DNA from: Calycina herbarum
Taxonomy: Eukaryota; Ascomycota; Leotiomycetes; Helotiales; Pezizellaceae
Assembly: GCA_001414485.1 (NCBI GenBank)
Contig: LLEY01000127.1
Location: forward strand, 1 to 64,000
DNA length: 64,000 nucleotides
Direction of reading: 5' to 3'
Shown here: piece by piece, positions 1 to 12,019 of the stretch
How positions within the stretch are numbered: the stretch's first letter is position 1
How the letters are laid out: every line of letters starts with the position of its first letter
Translations under genes and position numbers: made by a program
The notes under the pieces: model-generated
Seen by the model: only the letters and a program-made list of their open reading frames with translations
Database searches by the model: none
What the model was told of the DNA's origin: nothing

Positions 1-1754
1 CAACTCCAGCCTCCCCCCTCCCGTCCCATCCCCCGGAAGAAGTCTAACATCCATCCTCAAAAGAGTCTTCGCAAAAGTAACCATCATCTCACTCATAGCA
101 AGTTTCTGTCCCACGCAATTGTATTGTCCCATACTGAATGGGTGAAAGGAGTTGCGTAAGCGGAGAACATCTTCTTCAGTGACACCATTTTGAGGAATCC
201 ATCGCTCGGGGCGGAAAACCATTGGGTCTTTGACGAGTTTTGGTTGTGGACGAGAGACCAAGCATTTACTGCAACATGGGTACCTTCGGGGATGTGAGTG
301 TCTCCGATGTTGAGACCTCCGGGGAGGACTATTCGGGGGAGCTCGCAACAGCCGATTGGTGCCATGCGGAGGGATTCGTCGATGCAGGCTCCAAGGTAGT
401 CACAGGATGTGAGTTTTGGTCCCAAATGAATCTCTTCTGCGGACTTGAACACTCTTCGAATTTCATCGACGAGCTTCGCATACACTCTAGGATTTCTGAG
501 GAGATAGAACCAGAAACCGACCATGGTCGTTGCGGTAGTATCAGATCCTGTGATAATGAGAAGATTCGCTTCAGCGTACAATTCGTGGGTTGAGTATCCC
601 GGATTGCCTACATCATCTGTAGCATTAAATAGATAATGGAACATATCTTTTCGATTTCCTTCAGCCCCCGATTTTTGAAGAGCAGCCTCTTGAGCTCGTT
701 GCTTAACACTCGCTTCCACAAAATCATAGTATTCCTTTATTCTCCTCGGTAGCATGCGTTCAAACAAGGCATCAAGACCCCTTGGCTTCAGCCAAACCCA
801 GAAATTCAAGACAGGACTCTGAGTAATCTACCCAAGTCAGCAAAGAACCAAAAACATGGTCTACGGAAAATCATCATACCGGGGATAAATACTGCAGATA
901 GTGCGCAATAGTATGAGGGATATGGCTGAATTTGTTTTCTCCAGGTTCTTTGAGATCAAAGGACCTCCCGAAGCACAAATCGCCCATTATATCGAAGGCC
1001 AGGTAATCTGTTAAATCAGACATGTTTTGGGGAGCCGACCACTTTTCCCCGTCGTTGTCTGCGACAAGTAGATCATTCCAGCGGTCAACATGCCTGGTGA
1101 TGAAGTCTCCTGCCGAACTGTGACAGATTTCTAGGTCAGTATTGCCATGTCTGAGGAGGAGGATGAAGAGGAAGGAGGACTGTAACAGAAAAAAAAAAGG
1201 GAGAAAATAGAGCCTCAATCCCCCCAAAACATCTCAAAAGAGAAGAAGAAAAACCAGGGAACACCCACCAAACAGCCCTCTCCGAAAACACCCCATTCAA
1301 AACTCGTCTCTTCCTTGCATGAACCATCTTATCCACAGTATACGCCGTATTCTCATCCCCACTATTCTTCGCCCAAACCCTATAAAAATTCCCCTTCTTG
1401 ACATTCGCTCTCGTCTCGTTGATAGCACGAAAGGCTTCGGGGGAATTGAAAATGGTTCCATCGGGTTTGAAGCGGACTGCTTCACCGTAGATCTCGTGGC
1501 ACTGCCATATCCAGATGTGGCGATAACCTGTGGTGGAGTAGTAGTAATTTGGCAAAGCGGAGATTTTGGCGAGGAAAGGACCACGATATTTTGAGAGGGG
1601 ATTGAGGTAGAGGTTGTAGATTGCTGATGCTAGGAGCTGGGTTGAGGTGTGAGTATATTCGTTCTTTGCTGGGAGCGGGGGTGGGACTTACGTAGAAAGC
1701 TAGCAAAGCCAAGCCAAAGATAATCCAGTTGTATGGGGTTGTCTTGCCTGCCAT
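1..1754 (-). pseudogene. Cytochrome P450 monooxygenase, frameshifted and cut by the window edge
   Basis: Membrane-bound heme-thiolate monooxygenase family. Exons on the minus strand: 1754-1692, 1636-1269, 1117-880, 818 to the edge; introns of 55, 151 and 61 nt join the frame cleanly (phases 0, 2, 0). The start gives a short hydrophobic anchor (WIIFGLALLAFY). Visible P450 marks: I-helix GSDTTAT, K-helix ESLR, the PERW region, and the heme loop FSMGQYNCVG with its cysteine codon at 115-117 (complement). The I/K-helix part and the heme part lie in different frames. The frame breaks near 241-246, between VHN and PKLVKDP, where one C seems lost from a C run; no stop or intron explains it. As read, the protein loses its heme ligand. 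Either a true null allele or a base-call error. Substrate unknown; the fold resembles fungal secondary-metabolism P450s. Confidence 0.85.
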
Positions 1755-2829
1755 TGTCAAAAGTTCGCAAACACGTAAGAGAAGTTTATGAATGTGGAGG
1801 AAAGTTCATAAATAGAACGAACAAGCAGTTGGAGAACTCAGGATGAAGAAGGGTCCCCAGCATCTTCGATGAGACTTCAATTGAATCTAGCCAACTCACC
1901 ATAATCAGCAATTACAGTACAAGTGAATACTTGACTAGTACACTACCTATACAACTTTATCCGAGCTGACGGTAGCGACAAAGTGAAGTACCAAATCACC
2001 TACCGGTGTTCGGAGTATTCCATGAAAGAGCTCCCCTACCTATTCTTCCCCTACCTATTCTCCCGATTTTCGCTCACATCCCATGTATGGTATTTTGGAC
2101 GCAACCAGAATCCATCTCGGCTTGAAAATACATGCAATTGCTTTCAACACCACCAAGTGTTGGCACGTATCCCGCCCCAACCCACTCCGTTTGTACGCCT
2201 CTCCAATCCTTCCATATCAACAGCATCCCAATACGCCCCGCTGCTAGACTGGGGCTGGAGTATCGGTGGCTGGTAGATGTCACAATGTTTGCATTGGAGC
2301 TGAGAGAGGTTCGTGCCTTCGTAAGCGCGGGGTAGAAAGGGGAGGAAGGAGGCGTGTTGTCCGATGGAAAAGTTTGCTCTCGAGGAATCCTGACTGATTA
2401 TGTCACAGGTATTTCTGTTCTACAAATCATCAGCGTAATTCTTTCGGGCTGGAACATGGGAGGATAATAGGGGATAACTTGCCTATGTGTGTTATTTGTA
2501 GGTTTCGTGAGGGGAAACTCGAAAGCAAATGGCTGGGGGGGGAAGAGTTGGTGCTATCGTCCACCGTACATCCGAACAATCTATTTTTCTAGAACTTTTA
2601 TTACAATCAAATCAATTGGATGGAGTAGCCCAAGATAACAAAACAATCATTTTCATTTTTAGTCTTCTTGTAAGTTTTATGCTTTAAATTAATTGTTCCA
2701 AACTCGCGTCCCCAATGGTGTAAATTCCGCAACAGCTTCTTTCCACATTAACCCGACGTTCTTCCAGAGGGACTCGACCGCTGACATTTCGCATCTTGAC
2801 TCCTATCAACTTCACACTTTTTATATATA
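1755..2829. other. Intergenic region between divergent P450 and HET genes
   Basis: About 1.07 kb without a convincing gene. It must hold the promoters of the leftward P450 and the rightward HET gene. An AT-rich stretch (about 2580-2700) and a TATATATAAT stretch at about 2821-2830 sit just before the HET start. The short ORFs here have no recognisable motif. Confidence 0.6.
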
Positions 2830-5173
2830 ATGCGTCTTCTGCACTGTAGGACCCTGGAGCTGGAAGATTATTTTCAAAATGCAGCCCCTTCATACACCAT
2901 TTTGTCGCACACGTGGGAAAAGGAGGAGCTGACATGCCAGGAAATCTTGAATATCCACGGATCTCACGAATACGCCAAAAAGAAGGCTGGCTACCTCAAG
3001 ATAGTAAATTGCTGTAAGCAAGCGATAGAAGACGGCTTTGAATATGTTTGGATTGATACGTGCTGTATTGATAAAAGCAGCAGCGCCGAGCTTTCAGAGG
3101 CTATCAATTCCGTGAGTACTCGATTTCTCCGAGTCCTCCCCATTTTTTCACCGGCCCCAGAGACTCCTATTTCTTCTACCCCTCAAACGTTCCGAAGAAG
3201 TGTATTAATTTTGAATTCTGTAGATGTATTCTTGGTATCAAAATGCCACACTCTGCTATGCTTACCTTGCCGATGTGCCACTGCCTTTAGGCCCACCACA
3301 GCGCCGACGAGAGCAAATGGAGGAAGAGGATAGTAGTGATTTGAGCGATGACAGCTGCGAAGAGAGCGAACAGAGGCCTGTTCAACAAATCAGATTCTCC
3401 AATATGCCGATTCGGAATCGTTCTGGATCACCCATCGGTTCTTTGGAATCCCCTTTGGAGAAACAGCAGAGGTACTCCTTGTTTGCGTCTTCGAGATGGT
3501 GTGGGTATTCTCCGAGTTATTAGTCCTTTTTTTTAGGTTGTTTCAGGAGAATTGAGACTCTGGTTCTTCCTCAAACCGCTTTGTTTCCTCCCCACTACCC
3601 TGTTGCTTCCCCAGACATACTATCAGAAATACTGACTCCGAGATTTTCCGCAGTTACACGTGGTTGGACTCTACAAGAGCTTTTAGCTCCAACGAGTGTG
3701 CGATTTTTTGCTGAGGATTGGAAATTCATTGGAACGAAGGATTTTCTGAGCGACCTATTGTCTCGCATCACGGGAATTGATGCAGCAACACTCAAAGGGA
3801 GGCCCGTCAGAGAGGAAAGTATTGCCAAGAGAATGTCATGGGCTTCGAAAAGAGTTACCACGAGAGTCGAGGACCTTGCATATTGCCTCATCGGTATTTT
3901 CGGTGTCAATTTACCCCTCCTTTATGGCGAAGGGGAGAGAGCGTTTATTCGACTTCAAGAGGAGATCATGAAAAGTTCCGACGACCAGTCTTTATTTGCC
4001 TGGGAAGTTAACTCCAAGATTGAGAACGTCCCTCGACAATTGAGCATTAAATTGTTCACGACAGACGAGAGCAACGAGGTCGAGGACCTACTTCCACTGC
4101 GACAACACAATTCTGAAACCCAACTGTCATTACGCGATTTGGGTGGCTTTCTTGCCAAATCTCCGGCAGCATTCGAACATGCTGGCAAGATTGTACCATA
4201 TCGGAATTGGGATATCAGTACACCATATTCAATGACAAACCAGGGACTACGGATTCAACTCGAAGTTCAGCAGTATCAGGATGCGGATGATTACCTCGGA
4301 ATTCTTCAATGTCATTACGAAGACAATTTTCTCGGCCCAATGGGTGTATATATAAAACCTATAGCTTCGGCGAGTGGCGATCAATTTGCACGAGATTTGT
4401 CCCATCTGAAGCCAGTAGTGGTAGTTCCCAAACACGTTTCAACGGCTGTTCTCAGGACTATATATATCAGACAGCAAGTCTTACTTCCAACAGCTCGGGA
4501 TTATGACAGGACCAATCACCTTTTGATCAGAACCATCCCAGGAGGACCAGAGTACTCTCTCGTCGGAGTCTATCCAGAAAAGCATTGGAACAAGTCACAG
4601 AACATCTTGCGACCTCCTGACGGTCGAGGAGCACTGATTTTCGAGACAAAACCTGACGACTACGATCCAAACACCCACCAAACATCAGGTGTTCAACCTT
4701 CCGTTCCAAGCTCATTTGCGGTCGTCATTCAAACAAATATCGAACCGAACCACCATCGAGGAAAACAAGATGATTACTCCTGCAAAGTAGTCGTCAATTA
4801 TAAAAAGACCAAGTACAAATATAACTTACTGTCCAGGTCGGGTGTCCGTCTGACGGATGAGCCAGACCTGGATCGCCGGATTGTAGGCAGAGAATTATTG
4901 GAGCTTGCTGGCGAGATGTCTGGTTTGAATCAACATACCTCATATCAGAATTTACCTTCTGAAGACGCAGGTTATAATGATCAGGCGATTGCCAAGATCA
5001 GCAAGGAGATTTTCATGGGCCAGGAGATGTTCGTTGTGGATATTGACATTAAGTCTATGAGACTGAAATACGTGCCTTTCTTTGCGACGGACTTTCTGAC
5101 TGCGAAAGAAGGCAAAGCCAAGGATGAATCGGATTTCGGGTGGGCAGTAAGTGCTGATGCGACAGCACACTAA
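2830..5173 (+). CDS. HET-domain (heterokaryon incompatibility) protein
   Basis: Predicted 692 residues from three exons, 2830-3111, 3224-3500 and 3654-5173 (introns 112 and 153 nt, GT..AG; the joined length is a multiple of three). HET domains act in non-self recognition and can trigger cell death after hyphal fusion. N-terminal MRLLHC, then YTILSHTWEKEE, then YVWIDTCCIDKSS and AINSMYSWYQNA with CYAYLADV: the classic HET blocks in order. The last block, RGWTLQELLAP, is restored only by the second splice (RW|FTRGWTLQ). An acidic insert (about residues 115-135) separates the CYAYLADV block from RGWTLQELLAP. After it, a region with RVEDLAYCLIGIFGVNLPLLYGEGERAF is typical of HET proteins. The C-terminal 350 residues have no domain I recognise; no NACHT or WD repeats are seen. 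Reading frame intact. Confidence 0.9.
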
Positions 5174-6585
5174 TTCGAAACCAAATCGTTGGTGCAATGT
5201 TTTGCAGGGCAGAAATCCGAACTGCTTGAATTTATTGTTATTTGTTTGATCTGCTCACCGCCTCTTTTGCCATTCTGGATTTATTTCCCTGCCATATCTC
5301 GAAAGACATGAAAAGGGAATCTCCGTACTCAGTTTAAAATGGGATCTCCATCGATGACTCGGGGAAATATTTTCCGAGCTCCCTCTTTCAGGCTCGGTCG
5401 TTGTTCAATGAAGAGTGTGGAGACATCTTGGAACAACCAAAACCATTTTCCGACATGGTTTGGCAGAATCAGAATCTGGAACTTGGTTTCTAAATTCTCT
5501 CAACCATTGTTCGAAAATATCATGGATGGCGCCGAGAAACAATGACCGTACCTCTTACCTGGTGACCTGCGTACAACACCGATAGGCTTACTACACCACC
5601 AATCCATCGATGTAACCAACCACAAAGATATTGGGAACACGAAGTGGCCCAAGGACTACTGGATCGCTCGTCTGCAGGCATTGTATACGACAGCAAACAC
5701 CATAAATACCGCCAACATCCGCGGGAATCACAAACAACGCCACCGAATCTTTGGGAGAATCGCACAGCTTCATTTACAACCATCTCACATTCTCATCGAG
5801 AAAATTTCCGCCCCATCCCACCCAACCGGATAAATAAACCAGTCGGTCAGGTCAGATCATGCTGCAATATTACACGCCACCGGGAAGGCAGCATTCCCAG
5901 CCGGAAATCCTCATTATCTCTTGGAATAGAATCAAGTAATAATTTTGCATTTGTTGGTTCGTCTTATAACTGGGAAAAACCCAACGTCGTCATGGCACAA
6001 ATTTCAAGGTACCATTTGGAGCGATACGCCACAAAAGAGGGGACTCAACAACAGGGGTGCCAACTTGCGCCACAATCTTCCTCAACATCACACAATCTGC
6101 CATCCAATACATCCCCATTTACCCAAAAGAGCCAAGGAAAGGGGATCCTTTATTTCCCCATGTTATTGGGTAAAACCCCAATACCCCTCTCCATAACAGG
6201 TAAGGAAATTCAATATAACAACTATCAAGGCTGCTAGTGGCTCCAGAATCCATTTGTTTGTTTCAAGTTTCAAGCTGGTTACTCACTCCACGTTGTTTGT
6301 TGGCACTGCCTCTCTAGTTCTTAATTAATCTGTCATTGATTCATCACATTCACCATTTTATCATGATTGTGATTTGTTGACAGGCTTCCGTGGTTTTACC
6401 GTACACTACTCCTCCACAGGCCTGGCAATCCCGCCTATACTTTTTAATCATCCTTCTCTCTTCTGGACTCTAAGTTTTTGAGATTTTGGCCCTTGATATT
6501 GGATCCTTTTCAACCTCATCAGCACGAAAGTCCCCGATTTTCGAGACTCCTTCCCTTCCTCCTTTCCTCTGGGAAATCAGATACC
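5174..6585. other. Intergenic region, HET gene to FAD oxidase
   Basis: About 1.4 kb. A 197-codon ORF at 5644-6237 has no recognisable motif and unusual composition, so I treat it as chance. A pyrimidine-rich tract (about 6445-6585) directly precedes the FAD-oxidase start and probably belongs to its promoter and 5' leader. Confidence 0.5.
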
Positions 6586-8312
6586 ATGGGAAATTCACAT
6601 TCATCCTCGGCCTTGGAGACATGCTTAACATCTGCTGTCGGTGGAAATGGGGACCTGGTCGCTTTTCCTTCGAAACCTTTATATCAACTGGTGGATGTGA
6701 AACCTTACAACCAAGATGTCGAGGTCCATCCGGTCGCTGTTACATATCCTGAAACTACGGATCAGGTCTCTGCAATTGTAAATTGTGCTACTGCGGAGGC
6801 TGGTTATACGGTTCAAGCTAGAGGTGGTGGTCATTCTTATGCCAATTATGGTATGATATTTCTTGTAGTGTTGTGTGAGCTGGGAGGCTGCGTGTTTCAC
6901 TGTGGTGTTTATGCTCTTTCATTTGAGCATGATTGTATGAGTTTTGCTAATATGGTTCTTGGTAGGCCTTGGTGGAGGTCAGAACTCTACTATTGTTGTC
7001 GACTTGAAGCACTTCCAGGGCTTCTCAATGGATGCCAATTTTCAAGCGACGATTGGAGGAGGTAAGTGAATTGTAAACTACTTTGAATCTTCCCTGCTGA
7101 TCATTTCCAGGCACAAAACTTGGAGATGTCACAACAAGACTTCTCAACTCCGGCAATCGAGCCATGGCCCACGGAACCTGTCCCGATGTTGGTATAGGAG
7201 GTCATGCGACGATGGGTGGCCTAGGACCAACAAGCAGAATGTGGGGATCTGTAAGTCCCTCTCTCCCTCATCAACTCCCAAAAATCACTAACAAGAAACA
7301 GGCAATGGATCATGTAGTCGAATACGAAGTAGTCCTCGCAAACTCCACAATAGTAAAAGCCTCAGCAACAAACTACCCAGAAGTATTCTGGACCCTAAAA
7401 GGAGCCGGTGCCTCTTTCGGAATCGTCACAAACTTCAAAGTCGTAACCCACCCAGCACCCGGAGAAATGGTACAATATTCCTACACCTTCAGCGCCCGTC
7501 CATTCGCCAACCTGTCTCAACGCTTCAAAGACTGGCAATCTTTAATCTCGAATCCGGATCTAAGTCGGAAATTCGCAAGCCAGATCACGCTCTCGGAACT
7601 TGGAATGATTATCTCCGGTACCTTTTTCGGATCACAATCTGAGTTCGACGCTTTGAATCTCACTTCTGTATTTCCAGATGCTTCGAAACAGAATGTAGTG
7701 GTATTCAATGATTGGCTAGGCATCGTAGGTCACTGGGCGGAAGAAATCGGACTTTATCTCGGAGCTTTAAGCACTCCATTTTATTCCAAGAACCTGGCGT
7801 TCACGAAGGATGATTTAATTCCTGGCGATACGGTAGATGCGTTTTTTCAGTATTTGGATACGGCAAATAAGGGGACTTTGATTTGGACTGCGGTTTTTGA
7901 TTTAGAGGGCGGTGCAATTAATGGTACGTGTTTCTGTCTCTCCCACCCCGTTTCTCTTTTTGCCCATTCCCTGTATCTCCTGACAACAACACTGACACCC
8001 CTTGAAGATATTCCCTCAAATGCAACAGCGTATGGCCACCGGGATGCCCTCTTCTACTTTCAGACGTATGGCGTTGGTATCCCAGTCCTCTCATCTACAA
8101 CCCGTTCTTTCATCACGGGAATGAACGACATTATCAACAAGGGCTTTCAAGGAAACCCTCTTGGTGCTTATGCCGGATATGTTGACCCATTATTAGAGAA
8201 TCCGCAAGAAAGATATTTTGGGAGTAATTTGCCGGAGTTAGAGAGGCTGAAGAGTGTCCTTGATCCCAAGGATTTGTTCAGGAATCCGCAGAGTGTGAAG
8301 GCTAAAGCTTGA
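6586..8312 (+). CDS. Bicovalent FAD-linked oxidase (PCMH + BBE, glucooligosaccharide-oxidase type)
   Basis: Predicted 475 residues from five exons: 6586-6850, 6966-7061, 7111-7250, 7302-7923, 8008-8312; all introns GT..AG and the sum is in frame. Family members oxidise sugars, alcohols or ring-closing substrates and pass electrons to oxygen. FAD-binding PCMH domain: VHPVAVTYPETTDQVSAIV, then ARGGGHSYANYG, whose His is the usual 8-alpha attachment, and GTCPDVGIGGHATMGG, whose Cys is the usual 6-S attachment. Both anchors are present, so bicovalent flavin is expected. The C-terminal BBE domain ends in YFGSNLPELERLKSVLDP and DLFRNPQSV. I chose the start at 6586 (MGNSHSSS) over an in-frame ATG 108 nt upstream, because the extension is unrelated in character. 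No signal peptide is visible; MGNSHS instead fits an N-myristoylation context. Frame intact. Confidence 0.9.
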
Positions 8313-9565
8313 GGATTCGGGCTACACCAATTTGGAATTGGGTATAGAAGCTTGAGGGTGGATTTTGAGCAAGTAAATAGAGGAATGGGGATGGATCGTT
8401 TTGAAGCTGGCTTTGGATTCGGTTTGGATAGAGGATATCATTGGCATGGGCAGTTGTCGTTTACATTGATACCCCACATAGCTTGGAGTTGGGAAAAGAA
8501 TAATTCATTGATTTGCATATGGTGAGCCTTGGATATATTTACCTTGCTTGACTTTGTAACTTTCAGGCTTCGCTGGTGCGGATTGAAGTGTTTTTTTTTA
8601 CCCAAGTCACTTATACCTCCTGTCCACTTTATTCTTAGATTTATCCCCTAGCCTTCCTTCGATTCGTTCTCAGGCTCACCCCAGCCACCTACTCAGAGAC
8701 TTCAAATTCCTTCAATAGCCTCGTCCAGCGTTTTGTAAATTAACTAGCTAGCATAGCCTCGAGGTTAATTTATAGGGTTTAAAAAAACAGGTGGTAGCAC
8801 AACGAAATCCCTATCAGGTCCAGAAAAGTACATCTATTTGATTGAGCTACCTTTGAAAAGAAGGATGGTTCTTTTGGGGAAGTATTAGTAATTTACCAAG
8901 TTGGGAGGGTGAATATTCTAGGTTTGCTAGGTGGCGGTCGCCTGGGAGATCAAGGTCTAGCGAGGACGGAGAAGTGAATAGATTCGAATGGTAGTATTCA
9001 CCAAGTTCTTACGGAGTTGCTAGGGTTATGTCGGCTCAGCCCCTCTCCGAACTCGACAAATGGTTTGACTGAATTTCATTCGTACCCGTATTACTCGCTT
9101 TCATTTCAACCCGCTATACTTACTGACCGATAAATTCAATGATTTATCACGGAGGAATCTTTCCTTGATAGAGGAAGATTTGGGAAGGCATTGATTTAGT
9201 ATAGCGTGGAAGGAGACAAGGTTTCCTTTTGGTACGGCCTTCCAGTGTTATTATAGTGGTTTTTGAAATATAGTCAAGGACAACAAATCATGAAGAATGA
9301 GAAAAATCTTTACTCCCCAACCAAAAGTCATTTTCAACTCAAAACCTCTCATTTTAAACCCCCATTCAAACCCCATCCGACACCTAACAGCCAATCATCC
9401 CAACGGCTAGAATTCAAAGCATTAAAACAATTCTCTTTGAAAAGCCCCTCTCTCCTCTTATCCGCAGCTGAGCCTGCGAAACCCGGACGATTGTCTGCTA
9501 GAGCATCTATGCACGCTCGGGTGGTATCTCCTTCTACCACTGCCACTGTACTCTTCTTCGCATCT
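8313..9565. other. Intergenic region
   Basis: About 1.25 kb downstream of the FAD oxidase with no supported gene. A poly-T run near 8590-8600 and mixed AT-rich sequence are all I see. The plus-strand ORF starting at 9263 lies opposite the hypothetical minus gene and shows no motif. Confidence 0.5.
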
Positions 9566-9874
9566 TCATGCCGTATCATGATCTTTGTGATTTTTGGGTT
9601 CCCCGGAATTTTTGGCAAAATGAAGTTCGCTTCTACGTACGCATCTGCTATTTTCCTTTTGTACGAAGGGGACATCTTGGGGAGGGAAAGATTTCATACG
9701 AGACTCGCGGACCAGAGCCTCCATAAAGCCTCTATCAGTCTTCTTGCCCCCTCTTTTTGCCATACTGGCGGTCGTAGAAAACGCAGCTTTCATCATTGGA
9801 TTCATGATGGATGAGTTTTTACGAGTTGAAAACGATGAAGAATAATCTTCCTTTCCAAAGAAGGGCAGCCTCAT
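9566..9874 (-). CDS. Hypothetical small basic protein
   Basis: A 102-codon single-exon ORF beginning MRLPFFGKEDYSSS. A second Met at MNPMMKAAFSTTASMAKRGGK opens a stretch that resembles a mitochondrial presequence (basic, Ser/Thr-rich, no acidic residues). A second ORF on the same strand in another frame (9349-9675, starting MSPSYKRKIADAYVE) overlaps its end and looks equally protein-like (KSTVAVVEGDTTRACIDAL). The real gene could use both, through an intron or a frameshift near 9670. I do not recognise a family. Weak call. Confidence 0.3.
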   Translation of the reverse strand: MRLPFFGKEDYSSSFSTRKNSSIMNPMMKAAFSTTASMAKRGGKKTDRGFMEALVRESRMKSFPPQDVPFVQKENSRCVRRSELHFAKNSGEPKNHKDHDTA

Positions 9875-10631
9875 ATATATAGTTCGACAGAAGTTTGTAA
9901 ACCAAACAGGAAACCAGGTATGATTCAGAGATTATACCACATGTACTTTGAATATGACTATAGCAAACTCTAAATGACTCTGTTATAACGCATTAAAAGA
10001 AATATTTACTCTCTGACTGGCTCACGAGGTGTTGTCAGTCTATCTTTGATCCTGTGATTGACATTGTTTTCTTTGACAAAAAATAATGAACATCTTTTTT
10101 TTTGGTCTTTGATATGAAGTCACTCTCCGTCCCTAGACTCCCAAGACATGCAAACCGTAGGCCAAATCCCGAACATATTTATTCGTAGGCACATGGATCG
10201 AGATCATCGTGTCATGAATCGGCCGCTTATTCGAAAAGACCGAATCCCATATTCTCGTCGGACTCTTCCTTCTCTGTGGCAGATCATTAGCAACGGTCGT
10301 GGCATTAACGTTAACATAAAACGTTTCCTCTTCTCCGCGACCTTCTCCTCAGCACCACTACCACCGGCTCCACCAGGTGAACGGGCTTACTCTACAATTG
10401 CCAGCTTACTTGATACCATATTTGGGTCCAAAGGTTTCCCGTGGCTTACTTGTTGCTTGGTGGTTTAATAGCTTACGTGTGACTTTTCTTTTGCTTAGAG
10501 GCACGCATTAATTGTATGAGTATAATATGTGAGAGTATTGAGATCGAGATTGGGGAATCTTGTTGTTAATTGGGTGGTTTGTTCCTGTGGTGGGTTAGTA
10601 GGACCCATGGGGGTTGAGCACGGAGGAGTTT
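9875..10631. other. Intergenic region
   Basis: About 0.76 kb with a T-rich run near 10098-10107. A 106-codon plus-strand ORF (10148-10468) has no motif and is not accepted as a gene. Confidence 0.45.
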
Positions 10632-10880
10632 TCAAACCGCGATTGAGCCGATGAGTTCGACCTCCCTGCCCTCAATATTGACTTTACTTCTCATCGGGAC
10701 GATGGGATAACGTAGTGGTCTATGGGTTGGTAGATCAAGAAAAGGGGCTGCGAACGCAACTGGGACAAGGCCCAAGATGCTAATAGCCAAAGATGCACTG
10801 GCTATCATGGAGGGTATGGCAAAAGCTGTGGTGATGGACACTAGACCACCGAGGAACAATACTAGCGAGATGGAATGCAT
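10632..10880 (-). CDS. Hypothetical small hydrophobic protein
   Basis: Predicted 82 residues from the internal Met of a longer ORF. Starting there gives MHSISLVLFLGGLVSITTAF, a good signal peptide or first membrane segment, followed by a second hydrophobic stretch (ASLAISILGLVPVAFAAP) and a short polar tail ending VELIGSIAV. The longer reading from 11021 adds 47 residues without clear character. Could be a small secreted or membrane protein, or a chance ORF. No family recognised. Confidence 0.35.
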   Translation of the reverse strand: MHSISLVLFLGGLVSITTAFAIPSMIASASLAISILGLVPVAFAAPFLDLPTHRPLRYPIVPMRSKVNIEGREVELIGSIAV

Positions 10881-11390
10881 GATCGTGGTATTCTGAGTTG
10901 ACTTTCTGTATGTATCTTTGATGGATTTGAGTATTGATGAGGAAAGAACGAATGTAAAGAGGGTTGGAGTAGAGTTTGAAATATTAGGTACAGTGAGCGC
11001 TGAAATAAAATCGATTGCCAAGATGGGCTATGCTCTGAACACCGAGCCACTTTGGTGGACTCCACCAATATGGATGAATATCAAATTGTGCAAAGGTAGA
11101 TACACGGAGGAGTATGAAATAGCAGCACTTGAAAGAAAGTAAACGCCTGGATGGAATGGAGTGAAAAATCAATGGGATATCTTGGGCAGAGAGGCCTAGT
11201 CTTCTCATTATTCGCCCATAAACATGGGGAAATTGCCCAAGTAATCCAGTAAACCAAGAGGCGTTCCATGATAAACACAAACCTCAATAAATTCTGGGCA
11301 CAGTAGAATAGCAGCCGCAGTGTGATCCGAATTCAAATCCATACATGGTAGGAAGCGGGAAATCCGGCGTGTGGTCACATCCATGCGGAC

Positions 11391-12019
11391 TCACAGAGCA
11401 AGGACCCTACAGATTCTCTTGCAGTCTTCCTTGTGGGACGGCCATCCTTCTGCAAATTCTCATGAGCAACCGGCCGTCGTTGGCAATAAAAGAAATACTG
11501 ACTGGTCTGACACTTCTTATTGCAATAATAGCGGTCCTTGCACTTTGCACAACGCAGCATTCTGGGCTTCCTATCATCGAGCTGTTCTCGTCTACCGCAT
11601 CCATGGCAACTCTCCGACCATTGTCCTCTGGTCAAGACAGTTTCTACACCAACTAAAGTAACGAATCCCTGATCCAACTCTTCTCCTGTCCTCCTCAGAA
11701 TGTTTTGTTTCTCCAACTGCTCCAATATGCCCTTATTCTCCGAGTATGTCTTCATCCAAAACGTCTTCTTCAAGGAGTCTTCCAAGTATCGAACGGTCTC
11801 GTCCGAGCTTGCCGTGAGGAGGGCAAACATGGGATCTTGGTATTCGTCAAAGGGATTCGCGCGAGCGTGGATGAGGAGGAAGTTGGGGTTGGTGAAATTG
11901 TTCCCTGAAGGGTGGCGGTTTAGCAGAAGTTCTAGGGGGTTGGTCAAGGGGCGCTCTTCAGATGGGGGGCCATCGGGAAAAGCGGGAGTTGTGAATTGGA
12001 AGCTTTGCAGTTTTGACAT
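11391..12019 (-). CDS. MYND zinc-finger protein
   Basis: Predicted 191 residues from two exons, 12019-11503 and 11449-11391, with a 53-nt intron (GTCAGT..TTTGCAG). MYND fingers bind two zinc ions and mediate protein-protein contacts. The finger fills the C-terminus, about residues 143-187: CHGCGRR, then LRCAKCKDRYYCNKKCQT; after the splice WPSHKEDCKRIC completes it. Without the intron the last His/Cys ligands are lost, which supports the splice. The N-terminal 140 residues (MSKLQSFQFTTPAFPDGPPS onward) are a soluble region of unknown function containing a VRYLEDSLKKTFW helix. Similar short MYND proteins are common in fungi with unknown roles. Frame intact. Confidence 0.8.

Noticed and set aside
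240..593. Plus-strand 117-codon ORF
   Set aside because: Antisense shadow of P450 exon 4, which has clear family motifs.
5644..6237. Plus-strand 197-codon ORF downstream of the HET gene
   Set aside because: No motif, Ser/Thr/Gln/Asn-rich composition without structure, no intron logic; overlapping ORFs in another frame look equally open.
10148..10468. Plus-strand 106-codon ORF
   Set aside because: No motif or good start context; sequence does not look like a folded or secreted protein.
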